64,000 nucleotides of DNA from Enchytraeus crypticus (lineage: Eukaryota > Annelida > Clitellata > Enchytraeida > Enchytraeidae). Below, one piece after another: positions 1 to 11,650 of the stretch. The position numbers and the translations under genes were made by a program. The notes beneath the pieces are model-generated. The model was not told the DNA's origin. It worked only from the letters and a program-made list of their open reading frames with translations, and made no database searches. Within the stretch, counting starts at the first letter, position 1. Each line of letters opens with the position of its first letter. The DNA lies in assembly GCA_905160935.1 (NCBI GenBank), contig CAJHZI010000907.1:1390001-1454000 (forward strand). Direction: 5' to 3'.

Positions 1-628
1 AATTATTTAATTTTTCAACAGGACGGCGCGCCGGCTCACACTCCACGTCTTGCGCAATACTTTCTTGTAGAATACAGGCCAGATTTCATAAAAATGGATG
101 ATTGGCCTCCTAATTCTCCAAATTTTAATCCACCTGATTCGTTGTCTGGAGACCTATGTTTGAAAAGTATCGTGCTTTCAAGCCCAAACCCAGAAACACA
201 ATGGAATTAAAGGCTGTTCTTCTAGAGATCTGGAAAGACCTACCACAGCAGTCCATTGACAGCGCAATTTTATCTGTAAGAAAAGACTTCTGGCTGGCAT
301 TAAAGCCCAGGGCGTTCATTTCGAGCACACATTGTAGCACAATATCAGATTCGTCATCATCTAAAGGCCTTTTTCAGGGTCAGCACATTTTCAAAAAGGA
401 ATTGATTCTAATTGACGTTTTACGTTACGTATTAAATGAAAAAAAATCAATTTTTTCGCAAAACTTGGATAACTCCGGTTCCCTTAAAAATATTTTTTCA
501 AAATTTGGCCTGCTTGTGGCTTGCTTGTGGCTAAATTCCTCCACAAGAGAACCTTAAAATTTCAAGGCGAAATATCAATAATTGGCTAAGCTATCATAAT
601 TGTGCTAGGATATATTTTTATGCGCACC

Positions 629-631
<3 letters not shown>
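1..631 (+). mobile_element. Mariner/Tc1-superfamily transposon, 3' part, cut by window edge
   Basis: The first 345 bases read as the C-terminal third of an IS630/Tc1/mariner transposase. The block QQDGAPAHT holds the second catalytic Asp, WPPNSPNFNPPD follows where the third acidic residue sits (here NPPD), and AVLLEIWKDLPQQSIDSAIL matches the family's C-terminal helix. The frame shifts near 155 and again near 285, so the copy is dead. Noncoding sequence then runs to TGCGCACCCTG followed by TA at 632, a plausible terminal inverted repeat end with TA target. The 5' end lies outside the window. DNA transposon identity is firm; the exact family is not. Confidence 0.75.

Positions 632-687
<56 letters not shown>
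632..687. repeat. (TA)n microsatellite
   Basis: Pure TA tract abutting the mariner-like end. Confidence 0.95.
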
Positions 688-688
<1 letters not shown>

Positions 689-1012
689 TAATATATCAAA
701 TAAAATCTCAATAACACTGGTCAACAATGACTTTTCATCAAGCAAACTATTGGGTCATCTACATAGGACTTTTGATGCTGATTCCAAATATGCAAATAGT
801 TTTTCTCTATCACGTCTAGTTTTTGTGATGAGGCAGATTATAGTTCAACATTATTCACAATTTTCTGCCGGCATATTACGTACGCATTGACCTATACAGA
901 CCTCGAATAAAATTTATCTTCATAGTCTTTGGAATTGGGAACTTCCACATGACGTCACTATGTAATCTAAACAACCATCTTGAGTTTATCTTCATAAATA
1001 AAATCAATCAAT
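688..1012. other. No gene seen
   Basis: AT-rich sequence without a convincing reading frame, RNA gene or recognised repeat. Confidence 0.6.
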
Positions 1013-2365
1013 ATGCCTCGAGAATGTAGACATCAGCCAGATTCATTTTGACATGTGTGTGGTTCACTCACTTCGAAGTCGCAATAGAGAACCAATACGA
1101 AGTATATTCGAAAACGTTAAGGAGCCTACTTCGGCTGTCCACTTAGAGACCAAGATACGGTTTGGGCGCCACATATCATATGCATTGCATGTTCAAATGG
1201 TTTACATGACTGGATAGACAAAAGGAAGCTTACCATGCCTTTCGCTATACCTATGGTATGGAGAGAGCAAAAAGATCACCATGCGGACTGCTATTTTTGT
1301 AGTGTCAACGTAATTGAGTTTTCTGTAAAGAACAAGCACAACATAATTTATCCAGACCTTGATTCTGCACGCCGACCAGTACCTCATGATGATTCGTTCC
1401 CGGTTCCCATACCTCCACAAGTGGGACCTGATTCTATCGACAGCGAAACGGAAGCGGATGATGATGCAGCAGCAGCACTTAACCCATCATCTTCAACTGA
1501 TCCAGATTATTTACTCGAGCAGAGTCTGGAACCACAGGCAACCAAGATGAGATGAAGGATCTCGTCAGAGACTTGGCTCTATCGAAAGAAAAAGCGGAGC
1601 TTCTTGCATCCCGGCTGAGAGAAAAGAACTTAAGAACGATGTTCGCATAAGTCACTATAGAAAAAGAAACCTTGATTTGGCAGTATTCTTCACAGTAGAC
1701 GGTACATTGTGATATTGCAATGACATTAATGGGCTTAACAAGCTTAATGCAGGCACATGTACCATCTGAGTGGCGGCTATTTATCGATTCTTCTAAGCGA
1801 AGCTTGAAAGCCGTTCTTCTGCATAATGGAAATGTAAAACAGTGTATTCCGATAGCCCACTCCGTACACCTAAAGGAATCCTACGAAAATATGAATATAG
1901 TTGTCGAGGCCATCCATTTCAAAAACCTTCAGTGGCATATCTGCAGCGATCTCAAGGTAATTGGTATGTTGATGGGAATGCAAGGCGGTTTCACAAAAAC
2001 ATTTCTGCTTCCTGTGCCTCAATACCTCAGAACGAAAAGCATGGCAAGCCTTCAGATTGATTAGTGAAAATTTCTTAGGAAACAATAAGTCTCCGGACTT
2101 CAAACAAGGAATCCAGAATTTGCAAGTTGCTTACTAAGAGATGGATTGTAGAATGTCTTTGAAGATTCATATTTTGCATGCACATCTAGATTTCTTCTAA
2201 GAAAAACTTGGTGCAGTCAGTGATTAACATGGTGAGCGGTTTCACCAAGATATTAAAGGAATGGAAAATCGTTATCAAGACTTTTGTAATGAGAGTATGA
2301 TGGCAGACTACTGCTGGATGTTGCACCGAGATAATCCATTCCAATCACACAAAATAAAATCGTAC
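1013..2365 (+). pseudogene. Decayed copy of a multicopy invertebrate protein family (YFC-type)
   Basis: Conceptual translation in mixed frames follows a protein family I know as hundreds of uncharacterised copies in arthropod and marine invertebrate genomes. Recognisable blocks in order are a MPREC start, a Cys-rich N-terminus with IPMVWREQKDHHADCYFC, YPDLDSARRPVPH, an acidic Ser-rich linker, SEWRLFIDSSKRSLKAVLLH, WHICSDLKVIGMLMGMQGGF, SLKIHILHAHLDFF, RFHQDIKGMENRYQDF and MMADYCWMLHRD. No introns are apparent, which fits a repetitive or transposon-linked gene. The copy is broken in several places and cannot be expressed whole. The molecular function of the family is unknown to me; its high copy number suggests it belongs to a mobile element, but that is inference. 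Confidence 0.7.
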
Positions 2366-3010
2366 ACACAACGGTTGTAATTAAGTATTATGCACTCCAT
2401 GACAATAGAAGATGTGGTGAGTGACAAATGAGATCAGTTTCGCATATTTTTATTTGTATTGACTGAAAGGTGTTGTGCGAAATTGAACTACAAACTTATG
2501 CTTATGCGTTTATTCTAAGCTTAGTATTGTTAAAGTTGAATCGGTCATAACTCCAAAACTATACGTGCTGGAAAAGTTCTAGTTATAGATTTGTAACCAG
2601 CGTCAAAACGTACTTAAGAAAAGTGTATTTTAATCTCTGATGAGAAAAAAGTTTTATTTTGTTGACCTGTGTAATATATCTACTTCTTTATTCGTCAACA
2701 TTTTACAGGAACAAGCAACAGAAAACAAATGAAACAGCATAAACATAAAAGTAGTATCAAAAATAAACCACCACCAATTACACAGTTAGCCTAATTGGAT
2801 CGAAATATTCACTTCATACATTCTATTATTGAGCATAGGCCAACAAACAAAACAAAAATCCAATAATATTGATGGTATATTAAAAAGTCGACATTACACA
2901 TAAGAATAAGCAAATCAGCATATAATTGAAAAATTAGCCACACCGACATGAAAAAGACTTATATAAGAAGTGCATAGTTTGACAGTAAGATATATTATGA
3001 TAACATAATA
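2366..3010. other. No gene seen
   Basis: AT-rich sequence between two relics; no recognised coding or RNA feature. Confidence 0.6.
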
Positions 3011-4480
3011 GATATGAAGAAGGGGAAAGCAGTCCGAAGAGATGAAATCCCAGCAGAATTCTTGAAAATATTGGAAGGAGAAACACTCAATAAGTCAATG
3101 GAGGTACGTATGGAAGCGTACAATACAGCTGTTTGGCCAGACGACTTTACCAAGTCAGTGATGATCCCAATTCCCAAAAAAGCCAATGCTGTGGAGTGCT
3201 CAGATTACAGAACAATCAGTTTAATACCTCGTGCATCATAGATCTTATTAAAGATAATAAATAATCGCATTCAGTCGAAAGCAGAGATGATACTGAGATA
3301 GACACAATTTAGTTTTAGAAAAGGATGCGGCACAAGAGAAGCAACAGGGGTAATCCGGGTTCTTTGTGAAAGAAGCCTAGAATATGGAAATGATGTTTTG
3401 TATGCTTTGTAGACTTCGAGAAGGCCTTTGACAGGATTGATTAGATAACGATGATGAATATCTTAAAAATAATAGGAATTGACTGGAGAGATAGATGACT
3501 AATTTTGAACTTGTACATGAATCAAAGAGCAGCAATCAAAATCCAACAAGAATACTCAGAAGAAGGTGAAATTGTAGTGTAATTGTAGACATGTAGTAAG
3601 ACAAGGTTGTAGCATTTCGCCATTGCTGCTTAACATTTATGCTGAGGTCATGGAAGACATGGAAGAAGGAATAAAAGTAGGAGGGAATTTGTTACAAGAT
3701 GTACGATTTGCAGATGATAAAGGAATGGTAGCAGGTAGCGAGATTGGACTGCAGAAGATAATGGATAGGCTGAATGATATGGCATTGAGATATGGCATGA
3801 AGATTAATATAAAAAGGAAGGTTATGAGAGTGTCTAATAATAAAGGTGAAGTTAATGTCACAATAAATGGTACGAAATTGGAACAGGTAAGGAGTTTCAA
3901 ATATTTGGGTCATACTATAACCGATGACGAGAAATGTGAGACGGAAATATGCAGTAGGATTGCACAAGCAAAAGGTGGCCTTTGGTAATAGAAAAGAACT
4001 AGTAACAAAAAGTCTGCAGAAAGACACAAAGATAAAGATAGTGAAAACTTTGGTTTGGACCACGCTATTGTATGGTTGTGAAACATGGACCTTAAGGAAG
4101 ATATTAGGAAACTGGATGCATTGGAAATGTGGATTTGCAGAAGAATGGAGAGGATTAGTTCGACTCAAAAGGCTACAAATGAGGAAGTTCCGGAGAGAGT
4201 TGGCACAGATAGGCAGTTGATAAATGTATTAAGAAATAGGAAGAATAGAGTTGGATAGGACACATTCTAATGGGGGAAGGTCTATTAATAGAAGTCATAG
4301 AACGCAGAATAGAAGGAATAAGAGGCAGGGGCAGACCAAGACTAAGCATGTTAGATGATTTAAAGACCCACTCATACGTGCAAATGAAGAGGAAGGCGGA
4401 AGACAGAGAAGAGTGGAGGCGTTATATACCATGGACCTGCCAGTAGGCAGTGCACTAAGAGAGAGAACTTAATAGAGTAA
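3011..4480 (+). mobile_element. RTE-like LINE, reverse transcriptase to 3' end, decayed
   Basis: The 3' half of a non-LTR retrotransposon. It starts in the pre-RT linker (GKAVRRDEIPAEFLK), passes IPIPKKANAVECSDYRTISL, a FEKAFDRID-like motif A, VRQGCSISPLLLNIYAEVM (motif B), VRFADDKGM (motif C with the catalytic DD), MKINIKRKVMRVS and FKYLGHTITDD. The C-terminal block (GRGRPRL, EDREEWRRYIPWTC) follows, and the stop lies inside the hairpin CTGCCAGTAGGCAG near 4436-4449. Numerous stops and frame changes show an old insertion. The 5' endonuclease half is missing, the usual result of 5' truncation. The better preserved relative at 8725-10217 supports the reading. Confidence 0.85.
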
Positions 4481-4965
4481 CTAAAAGGCAAATTAAATGT
4501 CTTGCATAGGTTGTCAAAGTTAGCAATAATATACCTAATATATAATGAATTCTTATTTTACAACAATTTAAAACCGATCTGAGTTTATAATTACTTTTAT
4601 GCAGAATTTTCAGAGACAATTCAGCGAAATCACAAAAAACAAATCACAAGCCTTCATCCATATGACATTTCTCGATTGTGAGCAAATGCTTGCTTTCTAT
4701 AGAAGCACTCTTCTTAAAAAGGAATTAAGGTAAGAGATAGAAACCATTACATTTTACATCTCTTATAACCGTAACAGACAATTAGTGCTAATAAAATCAG
4801 AGAAATATGGAATAGAGACAAAAACTCCCAAAGTCATATTATCTCTTGTGAAGAGCTTGTGTGTAAGAGTTCTGGTCAAACCGTGTAAATGTTAAATATT
4901 TTCAAAATTTCATCATAATAATTTTAACATCTGATTCAATAGCAATAACTTTTACATCTATTATC
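4481..4965. other. No gene seen
   Basis: AT-rich sequence between the LINE and a tandem array. The further exons expected for ZNF-A on the minus strand would lie here, but I found no C2H2 coding sequence. Confidence 0.55.
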
Positions 4966-5140
4966 AATCAATATATTATCAATATATTATCAATATATTA
5001 TCAATATATTATCAATATATTATCAATATATTATCAATATATTATCAATATATTATCAATACATTATCAATACATTATCAATACATTATCAATATATTAT
5101 CAATATATTATCAATATATTATCAATATGTTATCAATCAA
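4966..5140. repeat. 11-bp tandem repeat, about 16 copies
   Basis: Unit TATCAATATAT repeated head to tail, with a few C or G variants (ATACATT, ATATGTT) near the right end. Confidence 0.95.
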
Positions 5141-5276
5141 GATTTTCTTGATAGATAACAGAACGTACGAGATTGTAGAGAATGTATGAGATAATGAGAT
5201 TTCTTCAGTAAATGAACAAAAAGAAGATTTTAGACATTAAGTGCAAATGAACTAAAATCACATTTGTTTCACTTAC

Positions 5277-5717
5277 CTTTCCTGCATGCAGACACTCCAT
5301 GTATGCATTCCATGTGCATAGCGAGATATGATTCAAAGTTGAATGATTTATTACACAGAGTACAACAATGCTGCCCATTGTCCACATGTTTAAGCTGTAT
5401 ATGTCTTCTCAGTTTTCTATTATCACTGAATGCTTTATCACAGTGAGTACAATGAAACTGACCGTCACTCAAGTATTTATGATGTGTACTTGGCTTCACT
5501 TGATATGTTTCACATTGTGTAATTGGCTTCACTTGATATGTTTTACACTGTGTACTTGGCTTCACTTGAAATGTCTTACACTGTGTACTTGGATTCTCTT
5601 GGTTTGTTTCACACTGTGTACTTTGATTCTCTTGATCGGTTTCACTAAAAGTTACTCCACTCTGGGCATAATCAACAGTTTCTGCAGAATCTGATTCACT
5701 TGAAGAATCGTTCACAC
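5277..5717 (-). CDS. ZNF-A exon 3: TQC repeat linker and two C2H2 fingers
   Basis: On the minus strand the exon starts after the acceptor CTTAG (5719-5718) and ends before the donor GTAAGT (5276-5271), phase 1 at both ends, as in the paralogues. It encodes an acidic Ser-rich start (VNDSSSESDSAE), about five 11-residue repeats of the type TQCKTYQVKPS, then the fingers CTHCDKAFSDNRKLRRHIQLKH and CTLCNKSFNFESYLAMHMECIH. C2H2 arrays normally bind DNA in the nucleus. The paralogue ZNF-C has a long array in this exon; here the exon ends after two fingers at a good donor, and no following exon is visible below 5277. The gene may be truncated or may splice to something I cannot see. Confidence 0.7.
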
Positions 5718-5834
5718 CTAAGACATCGAACAAACGTTATATCAAAAGATATGATACTGTCCGTAGCGAGCAAGAAGAGTCGATACTCACATTTACCTTA
5801 TCCTTTCTATGAAACCTGATGTTTGTTTTCAGAG

Positions 5835-5880
5835 TGACGTCCCTGACATCATCCTTGGATGACGAATCGGGCGTAAAACC

Positions 5881-5919
<39 letters not shown>

Positions 5920-5923
5920 TAAA
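5835..5923 (+). mobile_element. L2/CR1-like LINE or SINE 3' tail with (TTA)n
   Basis: GACGTCCCTGACATCATCC, a diverged GACGAATCGGGCGTAAAACC, then (TTA)n. This is the same tail as in the LINE ending at 8079 and resembles the tail of SINE-1. It lies in ZNF-A intron 2. Confidence 0.65.
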
Positions 5924-6059
5924 TTATTTATAACGAAAGTTGAATTAGGAGTAGTCTGAGGGAATATATTGCTGAAGTCTTATCACAAGTATGTAAGCAA
6001 GAAGCTTTTGCTCAAAAGTTTCTTTCATGAAACATTCTGACTTTTAATACTTTTTCATC

Positions 6060-6520
6060 CAGTGCACTGCCTAACGGCAGGTCCATAGCATATATCTTAA
6101 AATCAATTATATCCTCAGATTTTTCATCTCTATATTTGAATAAACTATCAAATCATCGAACATTCCATGTCTTGGTTTGCCTTTAAATTATTTCCTTTGC
6201 ATCCTTCCTTCTATTACATCCAACAGAAAATCACCCCCTTATAACATGTCCCATCCAGCTTTTCTTTCTATTTCTTATCACATTTATTAATTTTCTATCT
6301 GTACCGACGTTTTCAAGCACTTCTTTGTTTGCAATTTTTGGGTCCAACTAATCTTGTTTATGTTATATATTACCACCTTTCCCAAGCCTCTAGTTTCTTG
6401 ATATCCCTTCTAATTTCATTATGTCCACGTTTCACATACGTACAGAAGTGTCGACAACACCAATGTTTTTACAATCTTTATCTTTGTGTTTTTCCAATAC
6501 CTTTTTAGGTGTTTCTTATC
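6060..6520 (-). mobile_element. RTE-like LINE 3' end, old copy
   Basis: Minus-strand fragment beginning at the characteristic end (CACTGCCTAACGGCAGGTCC on the plus strand) and running into the C-terminal domain. It is far more diverged than other copies. A (CAG/CAA)n stretch near 6543-6568 lies just beyond it. Confidence 0.7.
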
Positions 6521-7196
6521 AATACTTAAAGGTAGCTCTTAACAGCAGCAGCAGCAACAACAGCAATAATAGCATTCACATGTCTCAACAGAGCTAAAAA
6601 CAGATCAAGGCTCCATATAAATAGAAAGGCAAAATGACTCTTGAGAAGTGAAAGACGAAGTTTTCAGCTTCACAGACGGTCACATAATGGTTAAATAGTT
6701 AGGAAATATTATCACCAAAATCTTAACGACACAACATGGTGAAAGCTTTTGTGATCAAGTGTCTCATCTCAGAGGGAACCTCTTGGTTGGTCAAGATCAG
6801 AAGGAGGCGCTAGTAGAAGGACGTCATGGAGGACAGTAGCGACATATCAGAGGATGCTTATATAACCTTTGTGGCTGATGTTCCTGATAACCATTTAGAC
6901 ACCGTCTTAGATAGTACAGAGTAGATGGACAAGAATGGGGACTAGATACCAGTGGCTCGTTTTAACTCATCTCATTTCACCGAGACTTAAACATCAAAAC
7001 AATGATCAGCATTAGAAACGTTAACATCAATACAGGTTAACTCTGCAGACACGTGTGCTCGACACGAGTAAAGAAAGACTGATTACATATGAATTAGAAT
7101 GAACTAATTTAGTAGGAGGTGCCCTGATACCGGTGGTTAGGAGCACAGGCTCAGATACTGTCTGAATCATTATCATCACTGACACTAAACTATATT
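6521..7196. other. No gene seen; half of a short duplication
   Basis: No supported gene. A short open stretch from 6825 (MEDSSDISEDAYITFVADV) is too short to call. Near 7130-7170 lies GTTAGGAGCACAGGCTCAG, which recurs with changes at 7365-7405 on the other side of the TA tract. Confidence 0.5.
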
Positions 7197-7211
7197 ATAT
7201 TATCATCAATA

Positions 7212-7267
<56 letters not shown>

Positions 7268-7293
7268 TATAGATATATATAGATATATATATA

Positions 7294-7331
<38 letters not shown>

Positions 7332-7341
7332 TATATATAGG
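7197..7341. repeat. (TA)n tract with GATATATA interruptions
   Basis: About 145 bp of TA dinucleotide with several (TA)nGA interruptions, flanked on both sides by copies of an approximately 45-bp sequence (about 7128-7172 and 7362-7404). Confidence 0.9.
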
Positions 7342-7917
7342 GATACATTTCTAGTTTTATGTCAGTGGCTAGGAGCACAGGCACAAACACTGCATGAATC
7401 ATTATCTAGTATAATACTGACTAGTATTAGAGCATCACCCTTGTCATTAGTAGTCAGTCTAGGAAAAGCATGATATAATAACTGTGATGAAAATAAATGT
7501 AATTACTGAACCCAGTGTAAGCTTTTTCATTGACTATCAAAACTATGAACTCAATGAATTTCGTTTAAACTACTCTATAGAAGGCACAGGTTGGTTAGCA
7601 GCATAGAAAACAAGCCATATAGGATTCTATTTCTCTAGCAAAACCTCAAGCAATGATTTAGACATGTTGCAATAGACACTTTGGTAGTTAATCGAAAAGG
7701 ATATTTTCCTGTGTTTTCATAATACAGAAAAGAAATGTTGAAGAGTTATGAATATACAAAAGAGACACAAACTGTCATTTTGGAGGTAAACTATATTGAT
7801 AAGACATTGAGAGAAAATGAACATCTAATGAGTAGTTTTATGTACTTTACAGTGTTGATTAATAAAACAAGGTAATGGAAACAAAACAGCGCAAACAAGA
7901 AGAGCTCAATATATATA
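7342..7917. other. No gene seen
   Basis: Intronic or intergenic AT-rich sequence without a recognised feature apart from the right copy of the flanking duplication at 7362-7404. Confidence 0.55.
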
Positions 7918-8043
7918 AAAAAGCTAATAAAAGCTAATGTTAACGTCAGTTTCCTCACTCGAGAGTGATGTCAGTGACGGGTAAGCCCAGGATTAGAACC
8001 CCACACATACTGATCCACGGCCAAATATCTTACCGACATCCAG

Positions 8044-8044
<1 letters not shown>
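7918..8044 (-). mobile_element. SINE-1 (tRNA-derived SINE)
   Basis: Minus-strand copy. The plus strand shows AAAGCTAATGTTAACGTCAG, the tail, then GGATTAGAACCCC (the B box in reverse) and CTTACCGACATC near the head. It runs into a TA tract at 8045-8072 before the full 5' end. Confidence 0.85.
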
Positions 8045-8076
<32 letters not shown>

Positions 8077-8078
8077 CA

Positions 8079-8410
8079 AATAATAATAAAGGTTTAACGT
8101 CTGTTTCCTCATACAAGGATGACGTCAGGGACGTCCTCCCATCACATGTCACTACAAATCGATTCACCCCAAACAATCTGAAAAAAAAACATCCGCTGAA
8201 GAGAAAGAAAAAAACATGTGCTGAAGAGAAAGAAAAAGATCCTAAACGATGCCGGTCCGGTGATCCAAACAAACAGTCAGGCAAGATAAAAAATCTATGG
8301 TGGGAAGAGATGTGTTTTCAATCTGCAACTGAAAGTAGTAGAACATGAGCAAAGATCAGGAGGCAGAGAGTTCCAAACAGTAGGTGCAAAGAAATAAAAT
8401 GAACGTCTAC
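8079..8410 (-). mobile_element. L2/CR1-like LINE 3' end with ATT tail
   Basis: Read on the minus strand, RRSFYFFAPTVWNSLPPDL and RLKTHLF are the conserved C-terminus of L2/CR1-clade reverse transcriptases. A short 3' UTR follows, ending GACGTCCCTGACGTCATCC, GAGGAAACAGACGTTAAACC and (TTA)n at 8079. The final ~55 bp resemble the 3' end of SINE-1 (GTCACTGACATCGC, GAGGAAACTGACGTTAAC). Confidence 0.8.
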
Positions 8411-8499
<89 letters not shown>

Positions 8500-8520
8500 A
8501 TATATACTGTGTATATATAA
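8411..8520. repeat. (TA)n microsatellite
   Basis: Long TA tract with a few interruptions, sitting between the LINE 3' end and a dispersed repeat module. Confidence 0.95.
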
Positions 8521-8645
8521 TACAGACTTTGATAAGAACCTGATCTCAGAGTAGAAGTGACATCTATACGTCTCAGTACCACCGAACAGTTACGTAGCTT
8601 TGATGGCACATTTATATTAATTTTCTTTCCTGTGGAAACATGAAA
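8521..8645 (-). repeat. Dispersed module (NCSVVL type), copy 1
   Basis: On the minus strand it has an acceptor-like TTTCCACAGGAAA followed by a frame reading RNCSVVLRRIDVTSTLRSGS. Closely related copies occur at 27590-27712 and 45650-45772, each next to a TA tract. Function and parent element are unknown; part of an L2/CR1-like LINE is one possibility. Confidence 0.65.
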
Positions 8646-8724
8646 CTATAATAATAAACCTTTAATCTGAAATTGAAATACGGAATATATAATTGACACA
8701 CACACACACATATATATCTCTTCT

Positions 8725-10217
8725 CTCTCTTAGTGCACTGCCTACTGGCAGGTCCATGGTATATAACGCCTCCACTCTTCTCTGTCTTCTGCCTTCCTCT
8801 TCATTTCCACATATGGGTGGGTCTTTAAATCATCTAACATACCTAATCTCGGCCTGCCCCTACCTCTTTTCCCTTCCATTCTACCTGCTATGACCTCTTT
8901 TAATAGACCTTCCCCCCTTAGAATATGTCCTATCCAATTCTTCTTCCTATTTCTTAATACATTTATCAACTTTCTATCTGTGCCAACTCTCTCCAGAACT
9001 TCCTCATTTGTAACCTTTTGAGTACAGCAAATCCTCTTCATTCTTCTCCAAATCCACATTTCAAAACGCCTCCAGTTTCCTAATATCTTCCTTCCTTAAG
9101 GTCCATGTTTCACAACCATACAATAGCGTGGTCCAAACCAAAGTTTTCACTATCTTTATCTTTGTGTCTTTCTTTTGACTTTTTGTTAATAGTTATTTTC
9201 TATTACCAAAGGCCGCTTTTGCTTGTGCAATCCTACTGCATATTTCCGTCTCACATTTCCCATCATCGGTTATAGTATGACCCAAATATTTGAAACTCCT
9301 TACCTGTTCCAATTTCGTACCATTTATTGTGATATTAACTTCACCTTTATTATTGGATACTCTCATAACTTTCGTCTTTTCTATATTAATCTTCATGCCA
9401 TATCTCAATGCCATATCATTCAGCCTATCCATTACCTTCTGCAGTCCAATCTCGCTGCCCACTACCATTCCTTGGTCATCTGCAAATCGTACATCTTGTA
9501 ACAAATTTCCTCCTACTCTCATTCCTTCTTCCAAGTCTTCCATGGCTTCCTCCATCATTGCCTCAGCGTAAATGTTAAACAGCAGCAGTGAAATGCTACA
9601 TCCTTGTCTTACTCCACGTCCTATTTCGCCTTCTTCTGAGTATTCTTGTTGGATTTTGATTACTGCTCTTTGATTCATGTACAAGCTCAAAATTAGTCTT
9701 CTATCTCTCCAGTCGATTCCTATTCTTTTTAAGATATTCATCATCGTTATCCAATCAATCCTATCAAAGGCCTTCTCGAAGTCTACAAAGCATACAAAAA
9801 CGTCATATAACGCCATATTCTAAGCTTCTTTCGCAAAGAACCCGCAATACCCCTATTGCTTCTCTTGTGCCGCATCCTTTCCTAAAACCAAATTGTGTCT
9901 TTCTCAGTATCATTTCTGCTTTTGACTGAATGCGATTATTTACTATTTTTAATAATATTCGCTCTTTTTCGTAAATGTACTTGTATAATGTAGTTGTCAG
10001 TTTTATATTGAACTATGTGTTATTAATATTAATTGATTTTAGTTAAGAGCCTGATGAGTCTTAAACAAGCATATAATTGCTTCCTGACTCTGTAATGTTA
10101 CGTTATGTTATGTTATAAGATCGTTGTTGCAAGAGGTATTAAACTGATTGTTCTGTAATCCGAACACTCCACAGCATTGGCTTTTTTGGGAATTGGGATC
10201 ATTACTGACTTGGTGAA
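8725..10217 (-). mobile_element. RTE-like LINE, best-preserved reverse transcriptase
   Basis: Minus-strand, 5'-truncated. An uninterrupted frame 9816-9193 carries motif A FEKAFDRIDW, motif B GVRQGCSIS, motif C VRFADDQGM (catalytic DD present) and FKYLGHTITDDGK. After one stop the sequence resumes with YGCETWTLRK and, in 9059-8742, RNRKKNWIGHILRG, GRGRPRLGMLDDLK and AEDREEWRRYIPWTC. The 3' end is the hairpin CTGCCAGTAGGCAG, GTGCACTAAGAGAGAGA and a microsatellite (8696-8724). The upstream end at 10217 is in IPIPKKANAVECSDYR. A separate retroposon has inserted at 9961-10117. The element lies in ZNF-A intron 2, antisense to nothing else. The clade call (RTE-like) rests on motif spelling and the very short 3' UTR. 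Confidence 0.9.
9961..10117 (+). mobile_element. Short retroposon nested in the RTE-like LINE
   Basis: Comparison with the LINE copy at 3240-3275 shows about 157 extra bases here, between the ISLIP block and the NRIQSKAEM block. The insert begins near CTCTTTTTCG, contains TTAAGAGCCTGATGAGTC and ends in GTTACGTTATGTTATGTTAT, a pentanucleotide-like tail. This points to a 5'-truncated non-LTR element in plus orientation. Confidence 0.65.
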
Positions 10218-10221
10218 GTCG

Positions 10222-10229
10222 TCTGGCCA

Positions 10230-10300
<71 letters not shown>
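10222..10300. repeat. (CA)n/(TA)n microsatellite
   Basis: Short CA run grading into TA, at the 5'-truncated end of the minus-strand LINE. Confidence 0.9.
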
Positions 10301-10586
10301 CCTCATTATAAGCAGAATTCCCAAAGAACTATTACAGATCCCAAATACTGAATACCAAATATCAAATTTTCATATGTACCTTACATATATGTCAACTTAG
10401 TATTTTACTATTTAATTTCACAAGAATGTAACGTTTAATAATACTATTTAGTTAATTACCCATTTTGAAATATTTTCTTACGCAAATTTATTCTGGTAAA
10501 ATATTTAAAGCATTTATTTCTATTAAAGTAGCTTAATTAAACATGTTTCACGCTCAGTTGTCAATCAATAAACTTAAAATTGTCAC
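10301..10586. other. No gene seen
   Basis: Intronic AT-rich sequence; CATTATAAGCAGAATTCCC at 10304 resembles a short dispersed repeat at 44350-44400. Confidence 0.5.
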
Positions 10587-10757
10587 CTTTAAGTGCGCGT
10601 TTAATATGTTTCTTGAGACCTGACTCATGGCCATTTGTTTTCTCACAGTGGTAGCACTGTTGCCTCCCTTTATTCCCATGCTCGTCTTCAATATGCTTCT
10701 TTAGAAGTTCAAACTCGAAAAAGTCGACTGGACATATGGGACATCTGTTGAGCTGAG
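10587..10757 (-). CDS. ZNF-A exon 2: one intact and one degenerate C2H2 finger
   Basis: Minus-strand exon of 171 nt. The acceptor TTTATAG precedes CTCAGCTCAAC, the same exon start as in ZNF-B and ZNF-C; the donor is AAAG before GTGACA. Phases (1 in, 1 out) match the paralogues. Finger 1, CPICPVDFFEFELLKKHIEDEH, is complete. Finger 2, CYHCEKTNGHESGLKKHIKRAL, has lost its last His. The homologous exons encode CPMCEGDLIDLVSLKRHIEEEH (ZNF-B) and CPVCEVDLIDLVNLKRHIEEVH (ZNF-C). The loss of one ligand, the non-consensus donor and the truncated exon 3 suggest this member is the most decayed of the three. Confidence 0.75.
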
Positions 10758-11650
10758 CTATAAAAATAATTAAAACTAATTTCACTGCACCGATAAATTG
10801 AACCACAAAAAATTGCAATAACAACTGTATTTGATTAGTAATATTTATAAGAACAATATAATATAATGACATATACTAACTTCAGTAGTTGTAGTGCTAC
10901 TTAGTTTGAAATTATTACTCAGCTTGTGGCATAGACCCTCATTGTTCCAGATAATTATATTGTTATTGTTGTCACAGTCACACATCATATGATGTAAAAT
11001 ATTTTTATCACAAGTCCATGCTATTTTGCACAACTGAACTGCCGGAGAACATGGGTATACTTATCACAAGATAATGTAGTAATTCAAACTCAACTCATGA
11101 CGGGATCTCTAGGCTAATGGAGACACAAAAGTTTAACGTAGCTTCCAAAGAAATATAATGAGTAATCTCAGAAATGTTCATTGAAGATATATATTTAATA
11201 AGTACAGAAGCCATTCGGATAACTTTTGAAGTTTTAATTTAACGTCTCAGGTCTTCCTCAGGTCAGTTTGTTATACAGGTTTATATATATGTAATGACTC
11301 AGATAATTGATACAGATGCTTACTATTGATTATGACATATCAACAATTATTTAATTATTACCTATTGCAAATAATATCAATCTTAGTAGTTTTAATAATT
11401 TTAATAATTATATTTCACTTATATAGAACATAAATAACCTATCAGTCATAGAATCTTAGTCTTAAAAATGTCACTTCAGAGTTGTGCCTCTGCGTAAGTT
11501 ATATAGGTTACAAATGATCATTAAGTTGATAAACACAAAAGAATAGACATCATTAGGCTTTTATAGCAAATTTGACGCATAATAATACATTAATAAAACT
11601 AGATCTTAATAAAATTCATAGCGTAAATGTCATAGTAATATATTACTCAC
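10758..11650. other. ZNF-A intron 1, nothing recognised
   Basis: About 890 bp of AT-rich sequence between exon 1 and exon 2 on the minus strand; no repeat family recognised. Confidence 0.6.

Noticed and set aside
4966-5140. CRISPR-like regular array
   Set aside because: Direct 11-bp repeats without spacers in a eukaryotic genome.
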